From: Mytilus californianus
Lineage: Eukaryota > Mollusca > Bivalvia > Mytilida > Mytilidae
Direction: 5' to 3'
Assembly (NCBI RefSeq): GCF_021869535.1
Contig: NW_026262581.1
Span: 114,976,771 to 115,040,770 of the forward strand
DNA length: 64,000 bases
Below the pieces are notes generated by a model. That model searched no databases. It was not told the origin of the DNA and saw only the letters and a program-made list of their open reading frames with translations. A program made the translations under genes and the position numbers. This document shows positions 36,401 to 51,400 of the stretch, piece by piece (position 1 is the stretch's first letter; each line of letters starts with the position of its first letter).

Positions 36401-39400
36401 TTAAGAACTTTACTATGTTAAACAAACTGTGCTCTATCACTTTCTTTTATTTTGTAATTATTATAAATTTTAAAGTCTAATTAACACCTTCTGTTGAATA
36501 CTATAATGTAATATTATCCAAAAATTGTTTGGGATTATTAAAAGTGTTACTAAAAAGAAACATTACAAATTTTGTAATGTTAGGTTTTCTATTGTAAATT
36601 TTAACATAAACTGATGTCCATAGTTTTTAGTTTTTTTAGATCATCCCTTACATTAAGAAACTGACACATGCTGGTTTTTCAAGTAGTGCAGAGTCAATAT
36701 TGGATAAACAGAAAACTTTAAGGATGCTTCAAGCTCTGTCCATATCTTTATAAAATGGGACCCATTATTCAAAACTCTTCATACAATAAAGCTTATTTTG
36801 GTTTAAATAAGGTCCTGGTATAATAAATTCTTGTTAAGTACTTTTGTTAAGTGATGAGAAAATGCATTAAAAGAACAATTTGATTTATCATGATCCATTG
36901 TTAAGATTGTTACGGGTAAACTAATCTTACATATAAACCAGCTGCACAGAAATTACATGTATCTATATTACATGCTATTTGAAACAAATGTTGTTGACAC
37001 AGAGCATTGCACTTAAAAAAAACTTATTTGAAAGGTATTGTAAGATTGGTATCAGTTATTTTATTTATCAACACCTGTATATTGATTGTTGAGGATATTA
37101 ATAAGTAAAATGAATGAAACATAAGACACCTTACGTGACATTCAGGGATGTATATTTACCACTTACATATACAGGTACACCTTTTTTTGTACAATGAATT
37201 AGAATGAATTAATTTATGTTGTGATGGCTTCTGAAAAATTTGTTTGTGGGAATTTGCCCGATGTTATTGTTTTGATGAATCTCTGATTTCTGGATCATTT
37301 TAACAACTACAACTTGCTTGAAAAAAATGAAACATAAAACATCCTATGTGCTTTGGCTTGAAACAAATATTTGTGGGAATTTGCCCTATGTTATTTTTTT
37401 TGATGAATTTCTGATTTCTAAATCATTTTTGTCGAGCCTTCGACTTTTGTCTAAAAAGCGAGACATAGCGATCCTACATTCCGTCGGCGGCGGCGGCAGC
37501 GTCCACAAATATTCACTCTGTGGTTAAAGTTTTTGAAATTTTAATAACTTTCTTAAACTATCCTGGATTTCTACCAAACTTGGACAGAAGCTAGTTTATG
37601 ATCATAAAATAGTATCCAGAAGTAAATTTTGTAAAAAAAAATTCCTGTTTTTCCGTATTTTACTTATAAATGGACTTAGTTTTTCTGCCAGGAAACATTA
37701 CATTCACTCTGTGGTTAAAGTTTTTAAAATTTTAATAACTTTCTTAAACTATCCTGGATTTGTACCAAACATGGACAGAAGTTTGTTTATGATCAAAAGC
37801 TAGTATCTAGAAGGAAATTTTTATTAAAATTTTGTACTTGTTTATCCATATTTTACTTATAAATGGACTTAGTTTTTCTTCCACTTAACATTACATACAG
37901 TCTGCAGTTAAATTTTTTAAAACATTTATTAGATTCATAAACTATCCTGGATTTTTACCAAACTTGGACAGAAGCTTCTTACAATAAAAAAATTGTATCG
38001 AGAGGAATATTTTTATTAAATTTTTTCCTCATCTCATTTTTGTTGAGCCTGCGATTAACAGCAAAAGTAGGCGAGACACTGGGTTCCGCGTAACCCTTAC
38101 AAATTTTAACATCTTCAACTTGCTTGAACAAAAATTGGCTGTTCTGTGTTTTTATGGTTTTAATGACTGATGTTTTGGTGCACTCTTTTGGTGTCTGAAT
38201 TTTGATTTTGAATAAAAAGTTGTAAAATTGATACTATGAATATCTTTAACAGCCATCATATAACATATTTTAGTGTACACAAACTTGTGGAGAAGGTGAA
38301 GAAGTGCGTTTGGTTGCCTGCTTTCTTCCTGGACGTCAGCTTGGTCAAGACAATGACTGTGAACCAGAAACAAAACCTGACTCTGTACGGAAGTGCCATC
38401 GAGCCGACTGTCCTGGTACCAGATACATCAGTGGAGGTGGAGCTCATTGGAGAACAGGCCCATGGTCAGGGGTAAGTGAAGTTCTGTAAATGATTATCTA
38501 CTTGTAGGACAGATCTGTAGTCTGTTGTAACACATATAGGATGCATCATTAATGTTATTAAATTCATGCTGGATCACAAATCAAAAGCAGCTTTATAATA
38601 TATATCTACAAATTATCAATCCATGTGCAATTTTAATCAGGAAAATTGAAAATGAATTGATAACTACATAGTACCCTGAGTAAAAAGATGTGTTATTTTT
38701 CAGTTTACAGTGGTAATAAAACTTGATGATGGATGTTACTTCAGATTGAATTTAATTAAGATACAGAGAGAAAATGTTTTTTTTTTTAAATTTAATTGAT
38801 AAACCGAGTTTATGTAGCTGTAAATGTGATTAGATTCATGAAAGCTTTCACTTTTATATGTAGGATAATTGATGGTATAAAGTGTCTTATCATTGTCTGT
38901 TAGTGTCAGAATAGCTAATTTAGGCACTTTATACTGGTAACTTTCTAAGTACCTGACTGATTCATTTTGCAACTTGTATTAACATTATCTGATTTATAAT
39001 AACAGTGCTCAGCGTCCTGTGAGAGTGGGATGCAGAGACGACAGGTTGTTTGCCAGGACGAGTTTGGCCTCAGTGACCGCTGTGATCAGACAACCAGACC
39101 AACTGAATTACAAGCTTGCAACACTGGAGCATGTCCTGCATGGAATACTGGAGTTTGGTCTGAGGTAATGGCCGAAAATATCAAAATTCCTTATGGGCTT
39201 TTAAAGTTCTATCTGAGAGTATTGCATTGGTTCCTTGATATATTAAAACAGTTGAAGTGAGATATCAATACAATATGCATCAGTCAAAAATGAGCAAATA
39301 GTAGTCATGGCTTCTTACTTTTGCCCAATTTTTGTTTATTAATTATACTTTACATGAGGAATTGTTAGCCATATAAAACATTTACATATTTTTGGAATCA

Positions 39401-42400
39401 ACCACCTCCAGTTTATTTGTGCATGGCACTGGTACTTACAGTAGTTTTTAATGATAAATCAATTTGAGGATTTAAATTACTTTATCTTCTGAAAACTTGA
39501 TAATTAGGCATATGACAGGGTGCCATAGGTTTGCAGAGACAACCATCTTCAGACTTCTGAAAACTTGATAATTAGCCATATGACAGGGTGCCATAGGTTT
39601 GTAGAGACAACCATCTTCAGACTTCTGAAAACTTGATAATTAGGCATATGACAGGGTGACATAGGTTTGCAGAGACAAACATCTTCAGACTTCTGAAAAC
39701 TTGATAATTAGGAATATGACAGGGTGACATAGGTTTGCAGAGACAACCATCTTCAGACTTCTGAAAACTTGATAATTAGGCATATGACAGGGTGACATAG
39801 GTTTGTAGAGACAACCATCTTCAGACTTCTGAAAAAAAAAAGTGAAAAAAAAAGCTTTTGACAAAGGGAAATAATTCTGTATATGTTGCAGTTGCCAATT
39901 AAAATTATGACATTTTACTAAGACTGGACCACCTGTTGAAAAAGTAGTACTCAAACTTATATTGAACCTAGTTCAGCTTTGCGTGAAATGAAATATAAAT
40001 TTTACAGATTGAAAGTACATTAAACTTTCACCAAGGATACATTTTGTACTTTGAAGATTACATGATAAAGCTAAAAAAAATTCAAGGCTACCATTGTTAA
40101 TTTTTGTTTATTAATGATCTGTTAAATATTTATAGATTGTCATTATTTTCCAATTAATGCCTGAGTTAAGAATCAGTTCTTACATAATACAGTTGAATAT
40201 AATGGATAAGGTGAAGTTGTTCCATCAGTCAAAATACTATAATTGTACAGATTTCAAACTAAATCATTGTTCATTCTATATATACATTAAACATAAATCT
40301 GAAAATAAATATTTTGTCAATCCTTTTTTTTTTCAAACAATCAAAAAAACTTTAAAGTACATTATTCTGTTAATATTTTACAGTGTTCCGTATCATGTGG
40401 ACAGGATGGCATTCAGACTCGTCGTGTTTTGTGTCAGCTCCCCAATGGTCATGTTCTGTCAGATGGTCAATGCAACATGACAGTCAGACCTACATACAAG
40501 CAGCTATGCAACAAAGGTCCATGTAGCACCAAACGTAGATGGCGCATCAGTCAGTGGTCATCGGTAAGATATAGAGATTGGTATTATCGTTACTATCAAT
40601 ATTTACAGCATAGTTACCACAGAAGGAGGAGACAAAGATGGAGATATAAGTAGTATTTGTTTTTCTACCTCTTTGTATCCACTGAACAGTGTTAAAATTT
40701 ATGTACTTTACAAATCAATTCTCACAGCTTTTTAATGTGCAAAATTAAATAGTCTGTCAGTCAATTTTTTCAGGATCACAATTTTTATACGACAGCAAAA
40801 AATTTTGCGGTCGTATATTGGTATCACGTTGTTGTCATCGTCGTTGTCCGAAGACATTTGGTTTCCGGACAATAACTTTAGTAAATGTAAATAGAAATCT
40901 ATGAAATTTAAACACTAGGTTTATAACCACAAAAGGAAGGTTGGGATTGATTTTGGGGGTTATAGTCCTAACAGTTTAGGGGGATGGGGACAATTTTTTC
41001 TCCTCAAGATTTCAGAAATCAAAAAGAAAATTTCTTCAAAAAAGGGGGGGGGGGGGGTTGGATTAAAAAAAAAAATTTTGAAAAAGAAAGGGAGGGGTTA
41101 AAAAAAAATTATTTTTTTTTGGGGGGGGGGAGGTCAATTCGCAACAGCATAGTGTATTGCACAAAAGTAAAAAATTGAATATAAATTCAAATCATATAAC
41201 CAATTCTTAGTTCTTTGACTACAGTTATTCTGTATCAAATATTTAATTACAATCCAAATTCAGACCTGTATCAAGCGCGAATATTGTGTCCATTTTTGTC
41301 CCAACTGTTCAGGGTTGGACCTCTGCGGTCGTAGCCTGCTGCGCTCGGCGAAGCAATTTATTGTAATTGTATAATTGTTGTTCTAGTTCTGATTGATTAC
41401 TGTGGATTCATTCTTATTTTGTGGATCAAACTTTTGTGGATTTCGTAGGTATCAGCAAACCATAAATTTAAATGTTCAACGAATGTCACATTTTTATATA
41501 AGGTTGTGTGCAGACTTTAGCAAAACCATAGTATTAGATATCCAAGATGATGCAAGTTTTCCTAAATCCAAGAAAAATGGGCACCAACGAAAATAAATGA
41601 ATCCACAGTAATCTTCATTGAAAAGAAATATTCTAATCTTTGGATTTAGTTTGAAAAGCCTGTTTGCTTTCTGAAAGTTATATTTGCTCTTATTTTGTCT
41701 TAGATATAAGGAATTTTTGAAACTGATGACTTCTTAATTGAAACATAGTCTGTTGATTTAACTGTCAATATATCCAAGGTCATCCTCAATGTCAAATGAT
41801 ACCTTTTGTCTTGGAGAAGTCCATATTGTCATTGCTGCAATGATTATGTTTTTTCTCAGGTCATGCTATTGGATAGATCATGACTGAAATTGTATTTTAT
41901 ACAACATTTGAACAAAAGTTCCATAAACTTATGGAATGCTCAAATCAGGGTACAATATTCTATATATATTTGTCAATACTTTTGATAATGTGATGTGAAT
42001 ATTTGAGTAATTTATTGGCATGCATGAGTATGAAATGTTTTCACTGTCAAAATATATAAGGTATGTCTAATGAAACTACATTATATTATAATCAATTCTT
42101 TTTTGTGAGTTTTTTTCTCCAAACACTGCATCTATTATTTTCTTCCTATTGTGCTCTATGTACTTTTACAAATACTAGTTGTAAACAAATGCAAAGGTAT
42201 GACATATGGTTGTTCTGAAGAGATAATAATCGTTTAATATGGAATAAATATATCTGTGATACACTAATTGATCCAAAAAAACCATACATTAACAGTGACA
42301 GGATGTTTTACCAGCTTCAGTTTGTCATTGTAGCTTTCTAAGCTTGTCAATATGACGTAGATTTCAGTTTGTATATATACATGTGACGTTGGAGTCGTGA

Positions 42401-45400
42401 AGATAGTGTACAATACTACATTTGGCAAAGTTACAACAGGTGTGTTATAGTAACCTTCATATGTCTTGATTCCAGCTGGAGCCTTCCCCAGTGTTACATG
42501 TACTTGGCGCTGTATTACTGGCTTCATATAGATGCAATATTGTGTATAACTTGTTTTTTATAAACAAACAAGACAAGTTAATTGCTTTCCACCCTTTGTT
42601 TTAAGTCTTCTTTGTTGTCTACCCAGTTAATTGCCAACTTTTCAAAAGATTTTGTTTCTTCGGTCATTTTTTGTTGCTGATGCCACATAAGTTCAAAGTT
42701 AACTGATCCGAAAGTCTCATTTTTTTGGGAAAAGCATTAACAGCTTGATAATGCTACACCTCCGTCAACTTGGATTGGTCAAAAGCATTAATGCTTATAA
42801 ATGCTAGATGCCCCTCCACCTCAAGTAAGAAGCATTAGTAACTTGAGAATGCTACATACCTGTATACTGTAAGGAATCAAAAGCATTAACAGCTTGATCA
42901 TGCTACATACCCATAAATCTGAAGGATCATATGCATTAACAACTTGATAATGCTACATGTACCTCTTCTACCTTGAGTGGTCAAAGGCATTAACAGCTTG
43001 ATAATGCTACATGTACCTCTTTTACCTTGAGGGGTCAAAGGCATTAACAGCTTGATAATGCTACATGTACCTCTTCTACCTTGAGGGGTCAAAGGCATTA
43101 ACAGCTTGATAATGCTACATGTACCTCTTCTACCTTGAGGGGTCAAAGGCATTAACAGCTTGATCATGCTACATGCCCATAAACCTGAAGGATCATATGC
43201 ATTAACAACTTGATCATGCTACATGTACCTCTTCTACCTTGAGGGGTCAAAGGCATTAACAGCTTGATATTGTTGAGGGATCAAAAGCACAAATCACTTC
43301 ATTGTGCTACATGTCCCTCTACTACCTTGATAGATCAAAGACATAAACAGTTTGATATTACTAAGGGGTCACAGCATTAACAGTTTAATATTGCTAAGGG
43401 GTCAAAGCATTAACAGCTTGATAATACTACATTATCCTCTACCTTAAGGGGTAAAAAGCATGGAATTATTTAAACAATAATGGTATTGATATAAAATTTT
43501 CATATTTGATTTTTATTCTCAAGGAGAACAAAGGCTTCAAAATAATCATGAAAAGTGTTCTCTAAAAAAGGGATTTTTCTTTATTGCGGATTTTTCTATA
43601 TTGCATTCATTCAGCAATAGATACTTGACATTCTGCAATAAAAAATTGCAATTTTTACTTAATTATTCTTCATTGCTTTTATGATATATATTTTTTATTT
43701 TATGTTTTTTTATCATATTAATCATTATGCTTAACAGTATCAATAGATATACAATTATGTAAGTGTTAACTATTTGAAAAAAATAATAAAAACCTCCTGT
43801 TCAAAGCCATGTTACCTCCATAAAAATGATCTGTATTAAATAATGATAATGGGCTTCATTCTGTTTTGCTTCATAACCCGACACATGACGTCATTCCAGG
43901 AATAAGGTTAATTTGACTCACACTTTTTATATTGTTTATCAACATATCCTATCAATTGCTTATTTCAATTAATAAAAAAAACAGCCATTTGACCTTCAAG
44001 GTCTTTAGTGTGATCTTCATCAAAGACAATAAAACATAGGTTGTCTATGAAGGAAATGTGAAACACATTCTAAAACCTTGACCTTGCTTGTATTTGAAAT
44101 TCTCAAAGATAAAACAAATTAATGGACCTTGGCTACTTATTACTGAAATTCCTGCTATGTAAAAAAAACTGTCTGCAAACACTTGCACTTCTCTTTGAAG
44201 TAACTCTAAAATTCTGTGTTAATAACAATGATGTCTTATAGAAAATTGTGTTTATACCCAATATCAGAATCAGATTAATTTTTACAACTTTGAATGAATT
44301 TGTTATAGGAAGCATTGATGCAATGGTTATTAAATATTATTACATTTAGAGATTCAGATGGGAAGACAGGTGTTCTCAGTACTATGGTACTCATGTAATG
44401 GTATTTCATGTGTAAACAGTCGATGTAAATAATAGTGCTTCATAAATATGTCCTATATTCTGTATCAGTCAAATTGTTTGATTAGTTACCTCTCAAAATG
44501 CTTGTTTTTGCTGAAAATATGACACAATCTTGAATAGAATTTTCTTTTTTTGAAATGGTTCAAGTGTTATCAGTTTTTGTGCATCTTAATAAATATTATG
44601 ATAATTTAGTAGGTTCCAATTTGATACAACTTAAATGGCCGGTTATGGCTATTATTGCCATCTAAACTTTTGAATGGTACCCTGGTATTTTTCACTTACA
44701 AAAAAGACAGATGTATTATATAAAACTGCTGGAAGATTTTTGAATAATATGTTGCAGGGTTATGTGACTTAAATTGTAAAAACTATGCAGTTTTCCATAT
44801 TCCCCATGATAACTCAAGTATGCTTTCAAGAATCTTTATGAAATTTTTAAACAATGTAAGGGTTTATAAATTTTATAAAAACATTTTGAGGGACATAGAA
44901 ATACTGGGCATCCGTCCGTCCGGTCTTGTAAGTGCTCTCACATGTACAATTCTTGCCAGATTTTTATAAAACTTATATTGTAGGTTTTTATCAGCAATGT
45001 CTGGGACAAGTTCGAAAATCAGTGCCAATCAACTATTTTTAAAAGAATTATGCCCCTTGAAAACATTAATTATATGGAAAATTGCATCGTTTGTGCTCTC
45101 ATGAGTACAATTCTTGCCAGATTTTTTATCAAATTCATATCAAAGGTATAAAACAGCAATGTCTCTGACAATTTCAAAAACAAGTGCCAGTCAAATATGT
45201 TTTAATGAGTTTCCCTTGGAAATATAAAATATATATCAGAAATTGCTCTCAAGTCTTCAACTCTCTAGTAAGATAATTTTAAAAAGTTTTAAAGAACATA
45301 AAAATCTTTTTTTTAGTTATTGCCCTTGGACAGAGCAGATGAAATATGTGCAATGCGGGGAACATTGGAACTCTGTTCTTTTATTTCTTGTAGAATTGTT

Positions 45401-48400
45401 ATGAAATCAAAAGTTTATATCAGCAATGTCTTGGACAAGTTTGAAAATCATTGCTGATCATTTATTCTTACATGTCCCTTGGTAATAGAAATTATCTGAT
45501 CTCATGCCTCCATTTCTTATAGGATATTAATGAAAAAGTTGAAAAGTACCCCCAAAATATTTTTTTTAATATCTGCTCTTAGACAGATGAAATATGTATA
45601 TCATCATAACATTGGAACACTTTTGTTTTATAATGATACCTTGGACACTTTTCACCTTTAATTTTGAGGAAATCCAGTTTTATAGTTACAGTTATCATTT
45701 CATATAAATATTTACTGTATATTTTGTTCTGGTGGCTTAATTTATATCAATTCAATTTAATACAGGGTAATCTTTTGAAAGGTTTTACTGTAGCATTAAT
45801 TAATATTTTCTATCATTGCACAGTGAAATCCACCATTAAGTTGAGTTTACCTGTTTTAATCAATCTGAGATTCTTTAGATACTTGAATTTCATTTGATCG
45901 CTTTAAATGTTAGTAAAAGAAATCTAGAACAAAGCGAATCCTTCTTGAGTTTTATTTATTTGTAGGTGACCTCATTTCATAAGGCAAGAAATTAATCATT
46001 GTAGTGTCTGGGTCATAAAATTAATAATGAAATTAACCAAATGAATATGAATTATATTAACAGCATCTTGTATTGATGTATTTTTCTGTGATTTGTATGT
46101 AATTTTGATTACTTGTCTAGAAATCAATTTTTTTACATCTGTTTGAGATCTTTGTTTTTTTAAAATCACATGGCAAAGTGGTTGCCAAGTCTGTTGGCTT
46201 CACTTTGCCATGTGAGAGTTTTTTAAAAACTATTTGTCATGACCTTTGAACTAAAAAATTTAAATTGTTAAGTGTCATCAACACCTTGTAGGACTGCCAA
46301 AGTGACAACTCCATGTCCATTTGATTGGTGCTGAGTAGACAGATTTCTAGAAAGGTGCACTTGATTGGAAGTTTAAAACCATTGGGAGGTTCTTCTTGAA
46401 ATTATACATACCAACATTTCTATTTTAATTGATAGGTACGAAAGGTTAATGGTATGTAATATTACATTGAGATAAAGTCTTGTTTCATCAGACCCCCTAC
46501 ATTAAATTTAAAAGTATATCTTGAATTTGATGAATTGGATGATTTACTAAAACATTTGTTGTAGAAATATCATTTTCAAAACTGTGAATATAATATATAT
46601 TGATTATAAACAGATCCAGATTTTGACGATTTGCCATTGTTTGGGTGTTGAATCTCAAGTGGAATAAACTATTAGTAAAATCATGCCAGAATTAAATAGA
46701 ACATCATCCTATGATCATAACATTGTATGTTCTTTCTTCAGCTACTTTGAAGATCTTTGACAAGAAAGTTTCTGATCATAACATTGTATGTTCTTTCTTC
46801 ACCAACTTTGAGGGCCTTTGATATGCATCTATGGTTTGGATGTGCAGTTCATCCCTATGAAATCCTTATAAAATTAACTCCCCTGTTTCAGTTAATATTA
46901 ATAAATTTTCTGTGGATATTATTCTGGATTATGTAGATCAAATTACACCCACTGATAGACAAAACTAAATAAATGTCATTTGGAAGACTTGACCATTTCA
47001 TACAGGCACAAAACACTGCTATTTATTTTTCTGTGTGTTAGTGTCTGATGTATGTGAATGTTGACCCCTCTAATCTCCCTTAGGGGAGGATTTGGGAACT
47101 ATATAATATTTTGAACCATGATTCAACGTCATTAAACATAGTGTGGATTTATTTATTTTCAAGGGTACCAATTTTCTTGGATTAAAAAAAAAAAGTATTT
47201 CTGTTGATATTTGATTTCGTGGTTTTACAAAAGTCTGCATACATAGAGAATATCATATGGCTTTTTCAATATCACATCCGTATCAACCCGAGACACAAAT
47301 ATAATCCCAAGAGCTCTGCTCGAGGGATTATATTAGTTGAGGGTTGATATGGTGTGTGATATTGAAAAAGCCATATCATATACACTTTATTATATACATA
47401 TACCTCACGTAGATGCTTTTTTATGTGAGTGACGTTACGTGACGTCACGTCATACAGATAAGGAGGTTTGAAATGACGTCATACAGATTATAGGTTTGAC
47501 ATGACGTCATACAGATTAGGGTTTGCAACAGTGACTGCAATCGATGATGTGACGTCATACAGATTAAAGGTGTGATAAAGCCTTTGCAACCGTGCTGATA
47601 TTGATATCATCACGGGTGGCTGATACAGCACGCTTGCCAATGATTGTATTAATCATACAATTTATCTGTATTTACTACTAAGTATATAATAAAAACCTAT
47701 ACAAAATTTTTACTTCTTTGAATATTTAAATTCATGGTTCACCTGTATCCACAAAATCAACAAAAATTGGTATCCCACAAATGACAGTAAGCCAAACTGT
47801 AGATAGTCTTTGGTATTAGTACTAGTGCAACACTGCCAAACTGTAGATAGTCTTTGGTATTAGTACTAGTGCAACACTACCAGATCTGCATTTTACACCT
47901 TGTGAATAACATACAGGAAAGGAAGTGCAATACTTTAACAATTAAAACATGCACATATTGAAGATTGGGTTGAATAGCTGTCTGCACCTTATAATTTGCC
48001 TGACACATATACCGTCTCATCAGACAGCTTCTTTTTCTTCTGATTTAACAGTGAATCATCTGATCTTCACACCCCTCTCTATTACCACACGCATCATTCC
48101 AATAGTACCGTAGCTCCTCATAATATATGTAGTGTTCTAAGTCTGTATTCATAGACAGCTTTGAAGTTGAATTTCAATTGTACTATAAGTTGTGGTATAG
48201 ATATTAGTATAAATACTTTTCATATTTGTCACAGAATCTTAAATGGGACTAGTGATTACTGTAAGAATGGTCACCAGTATCTGTGGGAAAAAAAGCTGTT
48301 AGAATTTAATTAATTGAGGGTAGAGGTTTTATAAAGTTAAAGGACTATAAGAAAAACTATTTAAATTTGAATTATGAATTGAGGGTTGAAATTCTGAATG

Positions 48401-51400
48401 ATAGAAGTCTTTTATATGTTATTGACTATGCAGTCAATGTACATTTTTGTCATGCCTTCTTGCATTCCATTTGGCTTATAATTTAATATCCAACTTTGGA
48501 AGATATTCTTTCTTTCAATGATTTGTTTATTGTATTTTACATTGAAACTAAGCTTCTTTTTAGCTCACCAGGGCCCGAAGGGCCTCATGTGAGCTTATGC
48601 CATCACTTGGCGTCCGTCGTCGTCTGTCATCGTAAACTATTTCAAAAATCTTCTCCTCTGAAACTACTGGGCCAAATACCTTCAAACTTTAACTAAATGT
48701 TCCTTAGGGTATCTAGTTTATAAATTTTTTTGATCCATCGACAAACAGGGCCACCATGGCTAAAAATAGAACATAGGGGTCAAATGCAGTTTTTGGCTTA
48801 TATCTTAAAAACCAAAGCTTTTAGAGCAAATCTGACATGGGGTAAAATTGTTCAATTGGTCAAGATCTATCAGCCCTGAAATTTTCAGACGAATCGAACA
48901 AACCCATTGTTGGGTTTCTGCCACCAAATTGGTAGTTTTAAGGTAATTTTGCAGTTTTTTGTTATCTTGAATATTATTATAGATAGATATAAACTGTAAA
49001 CAGCAATAATGTTCAGCAAAGTAAGATCTACAAAAAAGTTAATAAGACCATAATTGTCAATTGACCCCTTAAGGAGTTATTGCCCTTTAAAGACAATTTT
49101 ACACAATTTGTTCATCAAGTTTGCTAACATTTAAAAATCTTCTCCTCTGAAACTATTGGGCCAATTACCTTCAAACTTTAACTCGGAAGTTTTGATCCAT
49201 TGACAAACATGGCCACCATGGCTAAAAATAGAACATAAGGGTCAAATGCAGTTTTTGGCTTATATCTCAAAAACTAAAGCTTTTAGAGCAAATCTGACAT
49301 GGGGTAAAATTGTTCAATTGGTCAAGATCTATTGGCCCTGAAATTATCAGACGATTCGAACAACCCATTGTTGGGTTTCTGCCACCAAATTGGTAGTTTT
49401 AAAAAAATTTTGCAGTTTTTTGTTATTATCTTGAATATTATTATAGATAGATATAAACTGTAAGCTGCAATAATGTTCAGCAAAGTAAGATCTACAAAAA
49501 AGTTAATCTGACCAAAATTGTCAATTGACCCCTTAAGGAGTTATTGCCCTTTAAAGACAATTTTACACAATTTGTTCATCAAGTTTGCTAACATTTAAAA
49601 ATCTTCTCCTCTGAAATACAGGTGAGCGATTCAGGCTCTTGAGAGCCTCTTGTTTCTTGGTGTGGTCCTACAGATGGCTGCATATAGTATTATCTCCGTG
49701 TGGCACGCGAAACAGCAGATTTGGTTACAATTCACTGATTCTCTTATCCAAAGACTTTGATAGAACAAACGTTTTTAACCATCTTTTAATCGTAGGCATT
49801 GATACAAGTTAATTTACTAGATAAAGAACACTTAAAATGCATTTCTTTAGTACAAGCTGTCATTAAAGCAGATTGATAATTAGTGATCTACAGGAGAAAA
49901 ACAAAGATTGTTTCTTTTGTTTTTTATGTCTGCATTTGTTTTAAACTATGTGTCAGGTTGAACCCAATTTCAATTTTTTTTTAATTCCAAGAATTTGTAG
50001 TATTTTTGCAATTTTGCAGTGTTGAGTGTAGTTTTCAGCATCTGGTTGATAACAAAACTTGTAGCAATAAAATTTTATCAGCTGTTTTTGTATCAATACA
50101 GGTGCAAAATGTTTTCTAAAATTAATTAATAGTTTCAATTGTTCCATGAAGTTTGCTTTCAATCTGTATAACTTGTTGACCAATATAGACATTTCAGATG
50201 TATAATGAAGAGGACAGAATAGTCACATGAAATACTGAGAAATATTCCATGTATATTAATTCAGGAACTACAGCTCATTTTTTTCATCAGAGTTTGGGAC
50301 TTGTTCAGGAAAATAAGAACAATAACCTACATTGTCATACCAGGTTATCATCTTTAGAAATTAGCAATAAATTTAGTTTGACCACAAATTAATTTAACTT
50401 GACCACAAACTAATTTAACTTGACCACAAACTGTGGTTAAATAAACATATGAAAACAGATAGGTTGTCATTTTCTGTCTAAATGTTACCCCAGTCTAAAA
50501 GTAAATAATGACCCTGATCTTTTTTTACTGGTAAAAAAATAATCATAGTCAATATATAATTTGTAAACAATTTGTTTAATTTTTTTTTAATTGTAAATTG
50601 AGTTGACTTCCGAAAATTGCAACAAGAAACAACCTTATGTATTATTTATAAAAATCTTTATAATGTCAAAAAGTGTTGCAAATCAGTCTAGTAATGAATT
50701 CCTACAAAGACTGATAGCATTTACCCAATGTACTAGATATCTATGAATTTATTAATTGACAGAACAGTTTGTATACACCTGAAGAAATGTGGTATCTATT
50801 GCTGTTATTAAGCAAGTTCTGGTTGGCAGTTATACCATGTTTATGTCTTCTTAATGATTATGTAACGATACACACCTAATTAAAGTGCATTAAAGTATGC
50901 ATTTTTTGTAAGTCTGACTTATCTGTGATCTGGTCCTAGTTTAACCTCAATACTTGTCAGTGTTCATCCCAGCTTCCTTCAGTTTCGCTTCTTTACACAC
51001 CAGACAAAGTAGTCACCTGTTTCTGGTGTGTTTTGGTATATTCTCCACAAAAAAACATTCAATTTGTGTAAGAATAAATGATTTGAATCATACAATGTCT
51101 GGAAAAAAGGGATTGGTGACCATTTGTATTATGAAAATTGCATGCAAAATATAATCTGGAAAGTGGCATTCAAAAATTGTACTCGGTGTACCTGCTGTTT
51201 ACTTACATGATAGAATTCTTTAATGGTTTAAGTTCAGTATGCAGTAAACTTTGTATAGTTTTTGACTGGATTTGAGAGCAATAGATGATGTCCAAGAACA
51301 TAGTCTGTAACTTGTTTTTATTATACTGGTTTACTTTAAACAGCTTTTGAGTGAGGTTAGCCAATCAAAGACAAAGAGGCAGCCAGCAGATCGCTCTGGA

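Larger units (their letters stand above)
47140..47790. mobile_element. Old inverted-repeat element interrupted by a palindromic insertion
   Basis: Outer parts GTGTGGATTTATTTATTTTC with GTCTGCATACATAGAG, and AAATTCATGGTTCACCTG with TATCCACAAAATCAACAAA, resemble the two halves of the MITE family at 41400. Between them, about 47250-47700, lies an unrelated palindromic segment. Limits approximate. Confidence 0.5.

Noticed and set aside
42898-43167. 89-codon minus-strand open frame with 18-residue repeats
   Set aside because: Derived from the 54-bp minisatellite; the repeat is at DNA level and carries on outside the frame.
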